Source: CAXTTV01 sp964247295 (GTDB taxonomy: Bacteria > Chloroflexota > Ktedonobacteria > Ktedonobacterales > Ktedonobacteraceae). Taken from it: DNA of 12,234 bases. Position numbers and translations under genes: made by a program. Below, piece after piece: positions 1-7,571 of the stretch. How positions within the stretch are numbered: the first letter of the stretch is position 1; every line of letters begins with the position of its first letter. The stretch is taken from the NCBI GenBank assembly GCA_964247295.1, contig CAXTTV010000145.1, forward strand, positions 1 to 12,234, written 5' to 3'. The notes under the pieces are model-generated. The model saw nothing but the letters and a program-made list of their open reading frames with translations, did no database searches and was not told the origin of the DNA.

Positions 1-234
1 AACGAGGTGTCAGGCATGGAACTCCGGCGAACGTATCGTTGATGTTCCCCATCCACCATCCTATTGGCAGATGGATGCCATCTTTCCCTCTGCCGTGGCA
101 GGCCGCATATTCGATTATTCTGCAAGCGGTAATCTTCTCTCTTCTCCCTCTTTTCTCTCCCATCATTTCCTTGCATGTGTTTTTTATATGATCAATAGTG
201 TTTACTCTTCTAGAAAGAGCAAGGAATACCTATA
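1..234. other. Left-edge region with no confident gene
   Basis: One plus-strand frame (codons from position 2) is open from the window edge to a TAA at 233-235, which overlaps the ATG of the DinB gene by one base (TAATG). Its first 45 or so codons look mildly protein-like (for example PHPPSYWQMD), but I recognise no family. The second half is pyrimidine-rich (about 125-180) and looks non-coding, and another plus frame is open over most of the same stretch. It could be the tail of an upstream gene or plain leader DNA. A weak promoter-like pair, TTGCAT (171-176) and AATAGT (194-199) with a 17-base spacer, could serve the DinB gene. Confidence 0.3.
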
Positions 235-828
235 ATGACAGAACATAAGCTTTCACTTCTCCCCTTCTACGCCGGTTGGGAGATTTACAATCAGCGTCTT
301 ATCGCGGCCATCGCGTCCCTTACAGGAGAGCAGCTTGTCTTACGCACCACGCCGAAACACTGGTCGATTGGTATGTACGTGACGCATATAGTCGCTAATC
401 GTGCCTGGTGGTTCCACGCACGGATGGGCGAGGGGAGCGACGACCTGACACCCCTCGAATTATGGGCTTTGGGAATCGCTGAGGCGGACGTAGATCCCTT
501 CCACTCGGCGGTAGAACTGGTTGCCGGACTTGAGAAAACCTGGCAGATGATCGAGGAGACGCTTGCACGCCGGACTCATGGTGATCTTTTCGAGGTCTTC
601 CCGCCTTTAGACGATGCGGAACGTGAACGGCACGCGAAACTGGTAGAGCCAGCGCTCCAACCATACGCCAGGATGTGGGTGGATGCAGCACGCCTGTCTG
701 GAGAAGTGAGACCCGCCGTTTCGCTTCAGTGGATCATCTGGCATGTGCTCGAACACGACATCCATCACGGCAGCGAAATTTCCACAATCCTTGGTGTACA
801 CGGTTTGCCAGTGGTCGAGTTGGATTAA
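235..828 (+). CDS. DinB-family protein (four-helix-bundle metal-dependent fold)
   Basis: A 197-residue soluble protein of the DinB/YfiT-like family. Members fold as a four-helix bundle with three histidines binding a divalent metal; characterised relatives are thiol-dependent S-transferases or hydrolases, but most have no known substrate. The expected triad is visible: His51 in the helix starting THIVANRAWW, and His174 and His178 in the late motif HDIHHGSEIS (HxxxH). The length is slightly above the usual 150-180, the extra being an acidic stretch around residues 65-90 and another around 115-140. The start is supported by AAGGA at 221-225, nine bases before the ATG. It appears to be a single gene, unrelated in function to the amino-sugar locus. 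The family call is firm; the catalytic role is unknown. Confidence 0.85.
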   Translation: MTEHKLSLLPFYAGWEIYNQRLIAAIASLTGEQLVLRTTPKHWSIGMYVTHIVANRAWWFHARMGEGSDDLTPLELWALGIAEADVDPFHSAVELVAGLEKTWQMIEETLARRTHGDLFEVFPPLDDAERERHAKLVEPALQPYARMWVDAARLSGEVRPAVSLQWIIWHVLEHDIHHGSEISTILGVHGLPVVELD

Positions 829-842
829 GAAAGGGCATTAAC

Positions 843-959
843 CACCAGACGACCCTTACCTGGAAGCTGTCCCCAATCAATGCCGAGAATTCGTGCAAAG
901 CTCATGAGATGGTAGAAAAAGGCACAATGATTGGCAACGTTGTTTTGGATCAATGGTAG
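843..959 (+). pseudogene. 3' remnant of an MDR-type alcohol dehydrogenase / quinone oxidoreductase
   Basis: Reading codons from 843 gives a peptide ending AHEMVEKGTMIGNVVLDQW before a TAG at 957-959. The pattern of a small-residue/AH start, an acidic-basic helix, a glycine turn and a hydrophobic VVL strand is the usual C-terminus of medium-chain dehydrogenase/reductase proteins (AHxxxExGxxxGKxVL). The N-terminal GroES-like and Rossmann parts are absent: upstream in this frame the DNA is the DinB gene read out of frame. Only about 30-38 codons survive, so this is a relic left by a deletion, not a working gene. The call rests on a short motif from memory of the family. Confidence 0.55.
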
Positions 960-1027
960 GCGTAACTGAAGATAGCGTGGTAAGTGGTTTGTAAAGAGAT
1001 GTTGTAAGAGGCCAGCAGTATGTGTGA

Positions 1028-1057
1028 AGGAGACTCCCAGTCGGGACCTCCTCTTTT
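1028..1057 (+). terminator. Possible rho-independent terminator
   Basis: AGGAG (1028-1032) pairs with CTCCT (1048-1052). Inside it TCCC (1035-1038) pairs with GGGA (1043-1046) around a four-base loop AGTC, leaving a small internal bulge. CTTTT follows at 1053-1057. It lies downstream of the DinB gene and the dehydrogenase remnant and would end plus-strand transcription there. The U-tract is short, so the call is tentative. Confidence 0.4.
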
Positions 1058-1081
1058 GCAAGCAAACTTGATTGGAGAAGT

Positions 1082-1282
1082 AACGTTCTTAGCAACATCA
1101 TCGTCAGAGATGGTCAAGTTGTGGGAGCCTGGAGGAGGGTCACAGAAAAGAACTCTGTTCGGCTCACAATGGACTGCTTCACACCGTTACATGAGAATGA
1201 AGTTCATGCTCTGGCTGCGGCTGTGAAGCGGTACAGTCTATTTCTCGGTAAGCCAGTAGAAGCAGTCACCAGGAAAAGCTAG
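1082..1282 (+). pseudogene. 3' remnant of a winged-helix DNA-binding domain protein (HTH_42 / AlkZ-like family)
   Basis: Codons from 1082 to the TAG at 1280-1282 encode about 66 residues that match the C-terminal end of the winged-helix DNA-binding family related to AlkZ/YcaQ: IIVRDGQVVGAWRR (the xxVDGxxVGxWrR strand-turn) followed by a strand, then ALAAAVKRYSLFLGKPVE (the final helix ending in FLG.P). The family normally has 350-400 residues. Here the frame is closed by a TGA at 1025-1027, and neither other plus frame continues the family upstream, so the first five-sixths are missing. This is a truncated relic, ending 13 bases before the convergent importer ATPase gene. The motif match is good; coding activity is unlikely because no start or ribosome site precedes it. 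Confidence 0.7.
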
Positions 1283-1295
1283 GGTGTCTCCAAAA

Positions 1296-2381
1296 TCAGA
1301 GAGAAGATGGGCTTTTCTCCTGTTCGATTGTTTTGTCTGTCCCCCCATCTCCATAGAGGAAACAGTGGGTCCAGCGACCGCCACCCAGATTGGTACGCTC
1401 CGGGAAGCGCTGACTGCACACAGGCATGGCATGTGGGCAGCGTGGATGGAAGCGGCAGCCGGTAGGTGGGTTGATCAGGCTGGGAATCTCACCACGCGCC
1501 TGTGTGGCCTCTTCTGTATGATCGCCAGCACTGAAGCGTTCAGGATCTGGCGCGGCTGCGATCAGCAGTTGCGTATAAGGATGTTTGGGGCGTTGGATCA
1601 CCTCATCGCTAGGACCACCCTCGACCATCTGGCCGGCATACATCACAAAGGTGTCCTCGGCAAAGTATCGGGCGCTGGCAATGTCATGTGTAATGAAAAG
1701 CAGAGCGAGTTGCTCTTCCTCCTTCAAACGCAACAGCAGATTGAGAACGTCCAGGCGAATAGAAACATCGAGCATAGAGACAGGTTCGTCGGCCAGCAGC
1801 ACCTGTGGTTGGACCGCCAGGGCGCGTGCGATCGAGATACGCTGGCGCTGGCCGCCACTGAGCTGATGCGGGAACTTCTGAATGAATTGTTCGGCGGGAC
1901 TGAGGTTGACCCGCCTCAGCAGGCTCAGCACCTGCTCCGTCTCCTCGGCTTTAGTGCGAATATGTTTATGAATGTGCAGGGGACGGGCCAGATGGTAACG
2001 CACATCGTGAACAGGATTGAGCGAGGAGAAAGGGTCCTGCAAAATCAACTGGACATGACGGCGATACTCGCTCAACACATTTCGCTTCTGCAAGTGCATC
2101 GTTTGCCCACGAAAGTGAACGGTACCGGAAGTAGGAGTGTAGAGTCCGGCCAGTAAGCGCGCGACCGTCGTTTTGCCACTGCCACTTTCACCAACCAGCG
2201 CCGTCGCGTGCCCAGGATAGAGTGACATAGACGTATCCTCGACGGCCCGCACAAATTGTTTGGGCGCGAACGGGTTAGTCACACGCACAGGAAAAAGCTT
2301 ACGCAGATTGGTCGCCTCGACAATCGGTTGCGAGGATGGGTCGAAGCTGGTCGGCATGGTTTTTGGGGTCAACTGCTTCAT
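1296..2381 (-). CDS. Opp/Dpp-type ABC importer, ATP-binding subunit F
   Basis: A 361-residue cytoplasmic ATPase, one of two that power the importer encoded beside it. Visible in order: Walker A GESGSGKT (64-71), Q-loop Gln115 in LILQDPFSSLNP, signature LSGGQRQR (174-181), Walker B VLLADEP (Asp198, Glu199), D-loop SMLD, H-loop His232, then the oligopeptide-transporter C-terminal extension starting near PKHPYTQLL. That extension carries the cysteines Cys309, Cys315, Cys322 and Cys340 (CRFHPRC pattern), typical of Opp/Dpp ATPases, where related proteins hold an iron-sulfur cluster. The ATG overlaps the stop of the D subunit gene (ATGA, 2378-2381), and AAGGGAG lies nine bases upstream, so the two are translationally coupled. 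It is the last gene of the five-gene operon. All ATPase residues are intact. Confidence 0.93.
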   Translation of the reverse strand: MKQLTPKTMPTSFDPSSQPIVEATNLRKLFPVRVTNPFAPKQFVRAVEDTSMSLYPGHATALVGESGSGKTTVARLLAGLYTPTSGTVHFRGQTMHLQKRNVLSEYRRHVQLILQDPFSSLNPVHDVRYHLARPLHIHKHIRTKAEETEQVLSLLRRVNLSPAEQFIQKFPHQLSGGQRQRISIARALAVQPQVLLADEPVSMLDVSIRLDVLNLLLRLKEEEQLALLFITHDIASARYFAEDTFVMYAGQMVEGGPSDEVIQRPKHPYTQLLIAAAPDPERFSAGDHTEEATQARGEIPSLINPPTGCRFHPRCPHAMPVCSQRFPERTNLGGGRWTHCFLYGDGGTDKTIEQEKSPSSL

Positions 2382-3529
2382 GAAACAACGCTCCCTTCTG
2401 CCAGGGTTTGATACTTTCTTGCCAGATCGTCGGTGGTGGGTGGCTCCGTATGGAACTGAGGATCATAAAGATGGCAGGCGACCGTCTGTCCGGGAACAGA
2501 AGAGACGGCAGGCTGTAGGAGCGGCAAGATCTGTGAACAGGACGTAAACGCGGAGGGGCAGCGTGGATGAAAGGCGCAACCGGCAGAAACATCGCGCAGG
2601 TCCGGTGGGGAGCCTGGAATGCCAACCATCTTCTGTCGTGGTCCATGCAGGGTCGGGAAGGAATGTAGCAAGCCATAGCTGTAGGGATGGCGTGGATGCT
2701 GATACAGATCCTGTCGCGCAGCCTTCTCCACAATCCGTCCAGCATACATAATCGCCACATAGTCCGTTAGTTCAAGCAGCATAGAGAGATCATGGGTAAT
2801 AAAGATGACCGCGAAACCAAGCTGCTCACGCAAGCGCATAATCTCGCTCAAAATATCGCGTTGGACCACAACATCAAGCGCCGTCGTTGGCTCATCCATA
2901 ATCAAGATTTCGGGCGAGAGGGCCAGGGCAATAGCGATAATCGCCCGCTGACGCATGCCGCCGCTCAACTCATGTGGATAGCTGCGCAGGCGGTCGGGGG
3001 AGATCCCAACCAGTTGCAGTAACTCAAGCGCTCGCAGCTTGCGAGCACCGGCCCCCATCTCGGGTCGATGCGTTCGCAATACATCCATAATCTGCGTGCC
3101 CACACTCAAAACCGGATTGAGGGCATTCATAGCACTTTGGAAGACAATCGCCAGATCGTTCCAGCGGATCGCACGGAGCCGGGCGCGAGAAAGCTGTAAA
3201 AGATCAATGGCCCCATCCTCACGCGTCCGCCCTTTTTCCCGGTGGAAATGTTTCGGCGGATGTGAGACGCGAATATCATCCTGGTTCCGCGCCGCCTGGG
3301 GATAGTAGAGGATCTCGCCGTTGGTAATTTCAGCCGGCGGGCGCAGCAGGCGCGTGATCGCATAGGCAAGCGTCGATTTTCCACTGCCACTCTCGCCCGC
3401 CAGACCAAGAATCTCGCCACGTCGAAGCGTAAAATTCACATCGGTTACCGCATGGACAGTCCCATTAGAAGCAAGATAATCCACATTGAGGTTTTTGACC
3501 TCAAGCAAGAGAGGTTTTTGTTCCGCCAT
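2378..3529 (-). CDS. Opp/Dpp-type ABC importer, ATP-binding subunit D
   Basis: A 383-residue ATPase, partner of the F subunit. Motifs: Walker A GESGSGKS (45-52), Q-loop Gln131 in VFQSAMNALNPV, signature LSGGM (188-192), Walker B ILIMDEP (Asp212, Glu213), H-loop His246, and the HPY-type C-terminal extension with Cys318, Cys324, Cys331 and Cys352. The form VFQSAMNALNP is, in my experience, common in Opp-family importers that carry oligosaccharides, though this alone does not prove substrate. Oddly, about 30 polar, charged residues (roughly 76-106, including HPPKHFHREKGR) sit between the Walker A and Q-loop regions, where relatives have a short loop. The ATG overlaps the C permease stop by one base (TGATG). 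The function of the pair is clear; the substrate is not. Confidence 0.93.
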   Translation of the reverse strand: MAEQKPLLLEVKNLNVDYLASNGTVHAVTDVNFTLRRGEILGLAGESGSGKSTLAYAITRLLRPPAEITNGEILYYPQAARNQDDIRVSHPPKHFHREKGRTREDGAIDLLQLSRARLRAIRWNDLAIVFQSAMNALNPVLSVGTQIMDVLRTHRPEMGAGARKLRALELLQLVGISPDRLRSYPHELSGGMRQRAIIAIALALSPEILIMDEPTTALDVVVQRDILSEIMRLREQLGFAVIFITHDLSMLLELTDYVAIMYAGRIVEKAARQDLYQHPRHPYSYGLLHSFPTLHGPRQKMVGIPGSPPDLRDVSAGCAFHPRCPSAFTSCSQILPLLQPAVSSVPGQTVACHLYDPQFHTEPPTTDDLARKYQTLAEGSVVS

Positions 3530-4503
3530 CAGGCCACCGCCTTTTTCCGAGCTTTCGAGATCTTAGATGGACGTTCCACGCGTAAGCGGGGATCAGCAAT
3601 CTCATCAATGCCGAAATTGATAAGCGAGAGACCCGTACCAAGCAGAGCGATACAGGCACCGGGAGGAATGAACCACCACCAGAGGCCGCCACCTAAAGCG
3701 CCAGCCTGTTGTGCCCAGTAGAGTATGCCCCCCCAACTGGGAATAGAGCCATCTCCCAGGCCCAGAAATTCCAGGGCCGCCCAGGTGAGGATAACGTAGA
3801 TGGTCGTACTCACAAAGCCAGCAACCACCAACCCAATCTCATTGGGGAAAATCTCAAAAAAGATGATCCGCCATGTACTCTCACCCGTGGCACGGGCAGC
3901 CGTCACAAACTCACGGCTGCGCATCGAGAGCGTCTGTGAACGCAGCACGCGAGCCTGCCAGGCCCAGTTAGTCGCCACAATCACCAGCGAGATCGTCAAA
4001 GGGCCACGGGGAAAATAGGCAGCCAGCACAATCGCCAGTGGCAGAGAAGGCAAAACCAGCGAAACATTCGTAAGTAGCGTCAGGACATCATCGATCCAGC
4101 CACCAGAGTAGCCACCAACCAGACCCACCACCACAGAGATCACCGTCACCAGTAGACCCGTTCCCAGACCCCAGAAGACACTGGTACGCGTCCCATAGAC
4201 AAGCTGGCTAAAGATATCCTCGCCCACGGCTGTTGTTCCCAACCAGTGCGTCAGTGAGGGATGCGTAAGAAAGAGGCGCGAGATTGTATTAGGATCAGTT
4301 CTGTCGATGATCGGTCCAAAGAGGCCGACCAGAATAAAGAAACCCACAATGGCGCAGCCGATCGCCACCTTGCGACTGATAGTCATAGCCCGCCAGATAG
4401 CGAGGGGCACACGCAGGAAACGTGTGTACAACGGTTTTTCAGCTTCAGGTATTAGCGCAACCGCAACAGCCTCGGCGGGTTGTGGAGCTTGCTGCATCTG
4501 CAT
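3529..4503 (-). CDS. Opp/Dpp-type ABC importer, permease subunit C
   Basis: A 324-residue inner-membrane permease. After a roughly 40-residue cytoplasmic tail come six predicted membrane segments near 47-66, 107-132, 141-163, 168-183, 224-247 and 277-297. The motif HWLGTTAVGEDIFSQLVYG (86-104) is the family's H.LGTD..GRD segment in a variant form (GTT...GED), and the ATPase-coupling EAA loop is EFVTAARATGESTWRIIFFE (198-217). The closing NFGIDEIADPRLR is typical of DppC/OppC. The start is supported by AAGGAG nine bases upstream, inside the end of the B permease gene; only two bases separate the stop and start codons. It would form the channel heterodimer with the B subunit. Confidence 0.93.
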   Translation of the reverse strand: MQMQQAPQPAEAVAVALIPEAEKPLYTRFLRVPLAIWRAMTISRKVAIGCAIVGFFILVGLFGPIIDRTDPNTISRLFLTHPSLTHWLGTTAVGEDIFSQLVYGTRTSVFWGLGTGLLVTVISVVVGLVGGYSGGWIDDVLTLLTNVSLVLPSLPLAIVLAAYFPRGPLTISLVIVATNWAWQARVLRSQTLSMRSREFVTAARATGESTWRIIFFEIFPNEIGLVVAGFVSTTIYVILTWAALEFLGLGDGSIPSWGGILYWAQQAGALGGGLWWWFIPPGACIALLGTGLSLINFGIDEIADPRLRVERPSKISKARKKAVA

Positions 4504-4505
4504 CC

Positions 4506-5504
4506 TTACATACTCCTTTCCACACGTACGCGAGGATCAAGAAAGGCATAGAGAATATCAGCCAGGAAATTCGCGCCCAGCACAGCAAGGGTAATAATCA
4601 GAAACACGCTCTGGATCATCGCGTAATCCTGCTGGTTTACCGCCTGTAGCAATGCATAGCCAATGCCTGGGTACGAGAAAACCATCTCAGTCAGCAACTG
4701 GCCCCCGACAATCGCCCCAATCGCGATCGCGAAACCCGTGATATTAGGCAACACAGCGTTACGAGCAGCGTACCCGAGCATCACACGACCTTCGGACAAG
4801 CCCTTCGCCCGCGCCATCAACACATAATCCTCCGAAAGACTGGTAACCATCGAATTGCGCATAGTCAGCATCCAGCCAGCCAGCGAAGAGATCACCAATG
4901 TCAGAGCCGGCAAGAAAGCATATTGAAGCACACTCCCGATAAAATCAGGAGTCCAGCCAGGATCGATAGAGGCCGAGTCATAGCCGCCAGCGAGAGGAAA
5001 CCAGCTCAACAGATAGGAGAAAATATAAAGAGTAAACAAAGCCAGCCAGAAATAGGGGATCGCAGAAAGAAAATTCATCAAAGGAGACAGGATGGTATCG
5101 AGCCAGGTACCGCGCTTCCAGGCCGCGACAATCCCCAGAAAGCAGCCCAGTAAGAAACTAATGACCACAGCGATCCCGCCCAGCATAATAGACCACCCGA
5201 TATCCTGCTTGATCACAGTCAGAACGGGAGTAGGAAAGTACTGGATAGAAATGCCAAGGTTACCATGTAAGAGACTGCCGAGATACTTAAAATATTGGAC
5301 CCATAAAGGATCATGAGTATCCAATCCGAAGAGGGCCGCCATCGTTTGATGCATCTCAGGTGTCACATACCCTTTTGTTGACATCTTCCCCACCAGGGCC
5401 GCCACAGGATCACCAGGAGCCAGGCGCGGGATAAAAAAGTCGAGCGTGATCGCTACCCAGATGGCACAGATATAGAACAAAAAGCGGCGTATAAGATGAC
5501 GCAT
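4506..5504 (-). CDS. Opp/Dpp-type ABC importer, permease subunit B
   Basis: A 332-residue permease. It opens with the family's MRHLIRRFLFYICAIWVAI membrane segment and the periplasmic-side signature FFIPRLAPGDPVAAL (23-37). Further membrane segments lie near 105-128, 140-168, 195-215, 256-275 and 297-321. The EAA coupling loop is DYVLMARAKGLSEGRVMLGY (226-245), and the protein closes with DILYAFLDPRVRVERSM, the normal DppB/OppB end. AAGGAG lies seven bases before the ATG. The gene follows the SBP gene after a 154-bp gap that holds a long perfect hairpin, so permease synthesis may be set below that of the binding protein. The call as a permease is firm; the gene symbol is withheld because the substrate is unknown. 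Confidence 0.93.
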   Translation of the reverse strand: MRHLIRRFLFYICAIWVAITLDFFIPRLAPGDPVAALVGKMSTKGYVTPEMHQTMAALFGLDTHDPLWVQYFKYLGSLLHGNLGISIQYFPTPVLTVIKQDIGWSIMLGGIAVVISFLLGCFLGIVAAWKRGTWLDTILSPLMNFLSAIPYFWLALFTLYIFSYLLSWFPLAGGYDSASIDPGWTPDFIGSVLQYAFLPALTLVISSLAGWMLTMRNSMVTSLSEDYVLMARAKGLSEGRVMLGYAARNAVLPNITGFAIAIGAIVGGQLLTEMVFSYPGIGYALLQAVNQQDYAMIQSVFLIITLAVLGANFLADILYAFLDPRVRVERSM

Positions 5505-5586
5505 AAGTGTGCTCCTTCTCGAAAGGGAAGTGGGTATACAGCTCTGACCGCTTCTCCATTCGTCAGTTTTCCAGAGAAAACGATCT

Positions 5587-5623
5587 CTCAGAGGGATAGA
5601 TCTCTACAATCTATCCCTCTGAG
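5587..5623 (-). terminator. Long perfect hairpin between SBP and permease genes (partial terminator or mRNA stabiliser)
   Basis: CTCAGAGGGATAGAT (5587-5601) and ATCTATCCCTCTGAG (5609-5623) are perfect 15-bp inverted arms around a 7-base loop. Read on the minus strand, the stem lies about 36 bases after the SBP stop. It is followed not at once but after about six bases by TTTT, so it is not a standard strong terminator. Hairpins in this place in SBP-permease operons commonly protect the SBP message or attenuate read-through, giving more binding protein than membrane subunits. The role here is inferred from position. Confidence 0.65.
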
Positions 5624-5658
5624 TATTATTGTACAATTTACAGATCGGGGAAGAGCGA

Positions 5659-7356
5659 TCAAGAAACGGGCTGCAAGTGCAAGATCACAAATTCGTAATC
5701 AGGAGCAGTATTTGGGCTGCCACTGGCATATGAATTACTTGCAGTAGGCCAGCCAGTGAAATTCTTTGTAGAGTATTCATCGTAATCCGCCCCTGTCCAG
5801 AGCGGAATAAAAGGCTGGTTCTCAACAAAGATCTTCTGGATACCGGCAATAGCCTGCTTCTGCGTATTTTGATCGGTCGTTGAGGCATACTGGTTCAATA
5901 AAGTATCGGTAGCCGGATCGTTCCAGCCGACAAAATTGAACTTACCCTGTCCAATCTGGTTGCTATTGAGGTACTGGTTGTAGAGGTAGAATGGCGTAGG
6001 GCCACCGACCGCGCCACAGAACATCAACTGGTAGTCATATTTACCATTGTTGCGCAGAGTATAGTAGTTATCTTCGCCAACGGTCGTATTTTTAATCTCA
6101 ATACCAACCGCTTTGGCCTCGTCAGCGATCAGCTTAGCCGCCGCATTCCAGTCGGAATAGTTGTCAACGCTGCGTAAACTAAAGGAGAGGCGCTTCCCAC
6201 CTTTCTGATAGATCCCATCGGAGCCCTTAGTAAAGCCCGCATCCGCCAGGAGCTTTTGTGCCTTTGCTGTATCAGCGGCAGTCGGCAAATTATTATATTG
6301 AGAGTCAAGCCAGTTATTCATCGTTGGGAGCACCAGACCAGTAACGCTACCGGGAGGTTCCAGGCCAGCAGTAGCCTGAACGGCGATCTGTGAACGGTCA
6401 AAAGCCGCGCTCAAGGCCAGACGCACTGGACGCCCGGCATTTCCACCGAGGAGCGGATCTTTCTGGTTTGTACAGAGAGAGTAAAGGTTAATGGGATCCA
6501 TAAACAGATGGTTGTGAGCGGTATCTTTATTGACAAAATCTTGTTGTAGAGTAGGCGAGAAATAGCCAGCCCAATCGACCTCGCCCTTTGGCAAAGCCAG
6601 TTGCAGCGTCGCGTTATCCTTATACTCGGGAAATCGGACTTCATCAATTTTTACCTGACCGGCCTGCCAGTACCCGGCATATTTGTCATACACAGCCAGA
6701 TCTGGCTGATAGCGGGCCAGCGTGAAGGGGCCGGTTCCAACTGGATGATCGGTAAGATACTTCGTTGGGTCGCCCGCTGAGGAAAAAATATGCTTTGGAA
6801 TGATATATATTTTGCCCGCGATGGTCGTGAGTATCGGGGGAAAGGCTTTCTGGAAGTTCATCACCACGGTCTCGGCATCGGTAGCCTGCACCGTTTTCAG
6901 ATACTGCCAGACGCCCTGAGTGTCCGCCGCCGTATTCTGCTTCATCATATTGAAAGTATAGGCAACGTCATCGGCAGTGAAGGGCTGGCCGTCATTCCAT
7001 TTAACATTCTGACGCAGTTTGAAAGTAAGCTGTGTATTATCGCTGTTCCATTGGTAGCCTGACGCCAGCATAGGGGTAAATGCGTTATTATTCACATTCA
7101 CAAAATAGAGCGTTTCGTAGATAAGACCGATGCCGGCATTGGGATGACCGTTGTAGGGATTAAAACCAGACTGCGCGAAATCATACGATTGGGTCGCGAC
7201 ACGCAGCACAACTTTCCCATTATGCTTTGAGTTATTTGTTGTGCTACTACTGCCCCCACAGGCAGAGAGGATCAAGAGACAGGCAGCAAGCAATGCGAAT
7301 AGAGCTGTTCTTGCCTTATTCTTCGCTGGAATTGCAAGGCGCGAGGCGGAAGTCAT
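5659..7356 (-). CDS. Extracellular solute-binding lipoprotein, SBP_bac_5 (OppA/DppA-like) family
   Basis: A 565-residue substrate-binding protein, first gene of the importer operon. The N-terminus is a lipoprotein signal: positive residues up to Arg16, a hydrophobic run (about 18-30), then the lipobox LSAC with lipidated Cys33, and a Ser/Thr/Asn-rich linker. The mature domain shows the family signature WNDGQPFTADDVAYTF (120-135) preceded by LTFKLRQNVKW, plus later SBP_bac_5 features such as the GTGPF segment and an ENQPFIPLW-like end. Length is normal for the family (500-600). AGGAGG lies five bases before the ATG. The family binds peptides, but several members bind oligosaccharides, including the chitobiose binder of Vibrio. 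Neighbouring amino-sugar genes make a chitooligosaccharide or muropeptide ligand likely, but no residue in the sequence decides it. Confidence 0.92.
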   Translation of the reverse strand: MTSASRLAIPAKNKARTALFALLAACLLILSACGGSSSTTNNSKHNGKVVLRVATQSYDFAQSGFNPYNGHPNAGIGLIYETLYFVNVNNNAFTPMLASGYQWNSDNTQLTFKLRQNVKWNDGQPFTADDVAYTFNMMKQNTAADTQGVWQYLKTVQATDAETVVMNFQKAFPPILTTIAGKIYIIPKHIFSSAGDPTKYLTDHPVGTGPFTLARYQPDLAVYDKYAGYWQAGQVKIDEVRFPEYKDNATLQLALPKGEVDWAGYFSPTLQQDFVNKDTAHNHLFMDPINLYSLCTNQKDPLLGGNAGRPVRLALSAAFDRSQIAVQATAGLEPPGSVTGLVLPTMNNWLDSQYNNLPTAADTAKAQKLLADAGFTKGSDGIYQKGGKRLSFSLRSVDNYSDWNAAAKLIADEAKAVGIEIKNTTVGEDNYYTLRNNGKYDYQLMFCGAVGGPTPFYLYNQYLNSNQIGQGKFNFVGWNDPATDTLLNQYASTTDQNTQKQAIAGIQKIFVENQPFIPLWTGADYDEYSTKNFTGWPTASNSYASGSPNTAPDYEFVILHLQPVS

Positions 7357-7506
7357 AGCTACCTCCTGATATTACATGATTGGGCCGCTGAAATGATTCG
7401 GCAAAATAAAGTGGAGCGTATAAGTGCACAAAAGCGAGAAAGAAGAAACGTAAAGTGTAGCCTGATTCCTCCTTTTCTTACAATGGGTTTGGCTTACACT
7501 CTAGTG

Positions 7507-7520
7507 TGGAACCGGTTTCA
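7507..7520. promoter_or_regulatory. LacI-type palindrome in the SBP leader
   Basis: TGGAACCGGTTTCA is a 14-base near-perfect palindrome (one mismatch per arm pair) centred on CG with an AACCGGTT core, the shape of operators bound by LacI/GalR/CcpA-type regulators. It would lie about +16 to +30 relative to the predicted start of the importer transcript (near 7536), a usual place for a repressor roadblock. No LacI-type gene is in the window, so the regulator is unknown. Just upstream, ACACT-CT-AGTGT (7496-7507) is another small inverted repeat. Confidence 0.4.
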
Positions 7521-7542
7521 TTGGTGAATTGGGTCATAAAAT

Positions 7543-7571
7543 ACTATACCTTCCTCTGGTAAATTTGTCAA
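7543..7571 (-). promoter_or_regulatory. Sigma70-type promoter of the importer operon
   Basis: On the minus strand, TTGACA (7571-7566, perfect -35) and TATAGT (7548-7543, 5 of 6 at -10) are separated by 17 bases. Predicted transcription start is near 7536, giving a leader of about 180 bases before the SBP gene. The first base of the -35 box is also the first base of the DasR-like palindrome, so a bound repressor would block it. Confidence 0.65.

Noticed and set aside
825..1061. Minus-strand open frame of 78 codons
   Set aside because: It starts at a TTG, has no clear ribosome site, matches no family I know, and is antisense to the dehydrogenase relic.
1292..1319. Possible terminator for the importer operon (GAGAA/TTCTC stem)
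   Set aside because: The stem is short, has a mismatch on the minus strand, lies partly in the coding end, and the TTTT is offset by several bases; too weak to annotate.
1284..2156. Long plus-strand open frame (290 codons)
   Set aside because: It is antisense to the well-supported F-subunit ATPase gene, has no family features, and arises from the codon bias of the real gene.
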